Positions 63,718-64,000 of a DNA stretch of 64,000 nt are shown here, one piece after another. The translations under genes were made by a program, and so were the position numbers. The DNA comes from CBDCFL01 sp965216135 (GTDB lineage: Bacteria; Pseudomonadota; Alphaproteobacteria; Rhodobacterales; Rhodobacteraceae): the NCBI GenBank assembly GCA_965216135.1, contig CBDCFL010000021.1, forward strand, positions 62,001-126,000, written 5' to 3'. The notes beneath the pieces are model-generated. The model was given only the letters and a program-made list of their open reading frames with translations. It did not search any database and was not told the DNA's origin. How positions within the stretch are numbered: the first letter of the stretch is position 1; every line of letters starts with the position of its first letter.

Positions 63718-64000
63718 CTACGAGCGGGAAGATGGGTGGCCTACATCGGCCACCAACTCCCGATATCCTAGCCGCTTACCGACCATCCCGGCAACAACCG
63801 ATTGCATCTGGTCGAGCGTGTCGCGCTCGCGGACGCCGTGGCGGCCCGCGAATTCGTCCACATAGCGTTGCAAATGCTTGGGGCTGATCTTGTGGTAGAC
63901 GCCCTTGTGAGCGCGCTTCAGAGTGGCCCAGAAGCTTTCGATCCCGTTGGTGTGGGCCATATCCCGGACGTACGCGCCAACGCTGTGACGCACGCTCTCA
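63718..64000 (-). CDS. IS1595-family (ISXO2-like) transposase, C-terminal part
   Basis: Open to the right edge of the window. The residues AHTNGIESFWATLKRAHKGV and KHLQRYVDEFAGRHGVRERD are the typical end of ISXO2-like transposases, with the catalytic Glu in NGIESFW. The start and the other end of the element are outside. Confidence 0.85.
   Translation of the reverse strand, partial: ESVRHSVGAYVRDMAHTNGIESFWATLKRAHKGVYHKISPKHLQRYVDEFAGRHGVRERDTLDQMQSVVAGMVGKRLGYRELVADVGHPSSRS

Overview
The window reads as a chromosomal segment of an alphaproteobacterium of the order Rhodobacterales. The reasons are the order dusB-ntrB-ntrC-ntrY-ntrX-trkA-trkH-hfq-hflX, a fused ispDF, the trgA-cysK pair, purL-bolA-grxD, zapA with a coiled-coil partner, and tkt-(small membrane gene)-gap. 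Genus cannot be fixed from the sequence alone.

Bases 1-48,400 are mostly housekeeping DNA. From the left there is the end of a serine recombinase beside a tRNA-Ser(GGA); a leftward block (DUF2182, DUF1326, acuI-like reductase, cfa-like methyltransferase, trgA, cysK, histidine phosphatase) broken by an IS630 element; ndk and an ABC-F ATPase; a Rieske oxygenase and mnmH; purL, bolA and grxD; an amino-acid ABC transporter; zapA and its partner; tkt, a small membrane gene and gap, broken by an IS1182 element; then the nitrogen-regulation/K+/Hfq block on the minus strand. It continues with ispDF, pgpA, a frameshifted cinA, an MmgE/PrpD protein, a COQ10/RatA-like protein, hpt, a membrane protein, a LysR regulator with two cytochromes c, and lipA.

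Bases 48,400-64,000 are an insertion-sequence island: an IS5-type element, an IS21 element, IS256, two IS630 elements, a second copy of the IS5-type element already seen at 26 kb, IS481 and an edge IS1595 (ISXO2-like) transposase. aqpZ and a DUF6456 protein lie among them. With the insertions removed by hand, two broken accessory systems appear. One is a DarT1-like toxin remnant joined to a NADAR antitoxin. The other is a translationally coupled operon of an ECF-like sigma factor, a 139-residue protein of unknown function and an ImmA/IrrE metallopeptidase, damaged by three different ISs and two single-base frameshifts. Target-site duplications at most insertions (TA, TTA, CTA, CTAG, CGATT and a 15-bp duplication) allow this reconstruction.

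To the right of the island small genes sit behind short leaders in which the Shine-Dalgarno sequence lies inside a hairpin touching the start codon, and a strongly folded stretch near 61.35 kb may be an RNA. Two copies of a ~185-bp palindrome-ended repeat lie after the ABC-F gene and after purL. All calls come from reading the sequence and knowledge of families; no database search was run.
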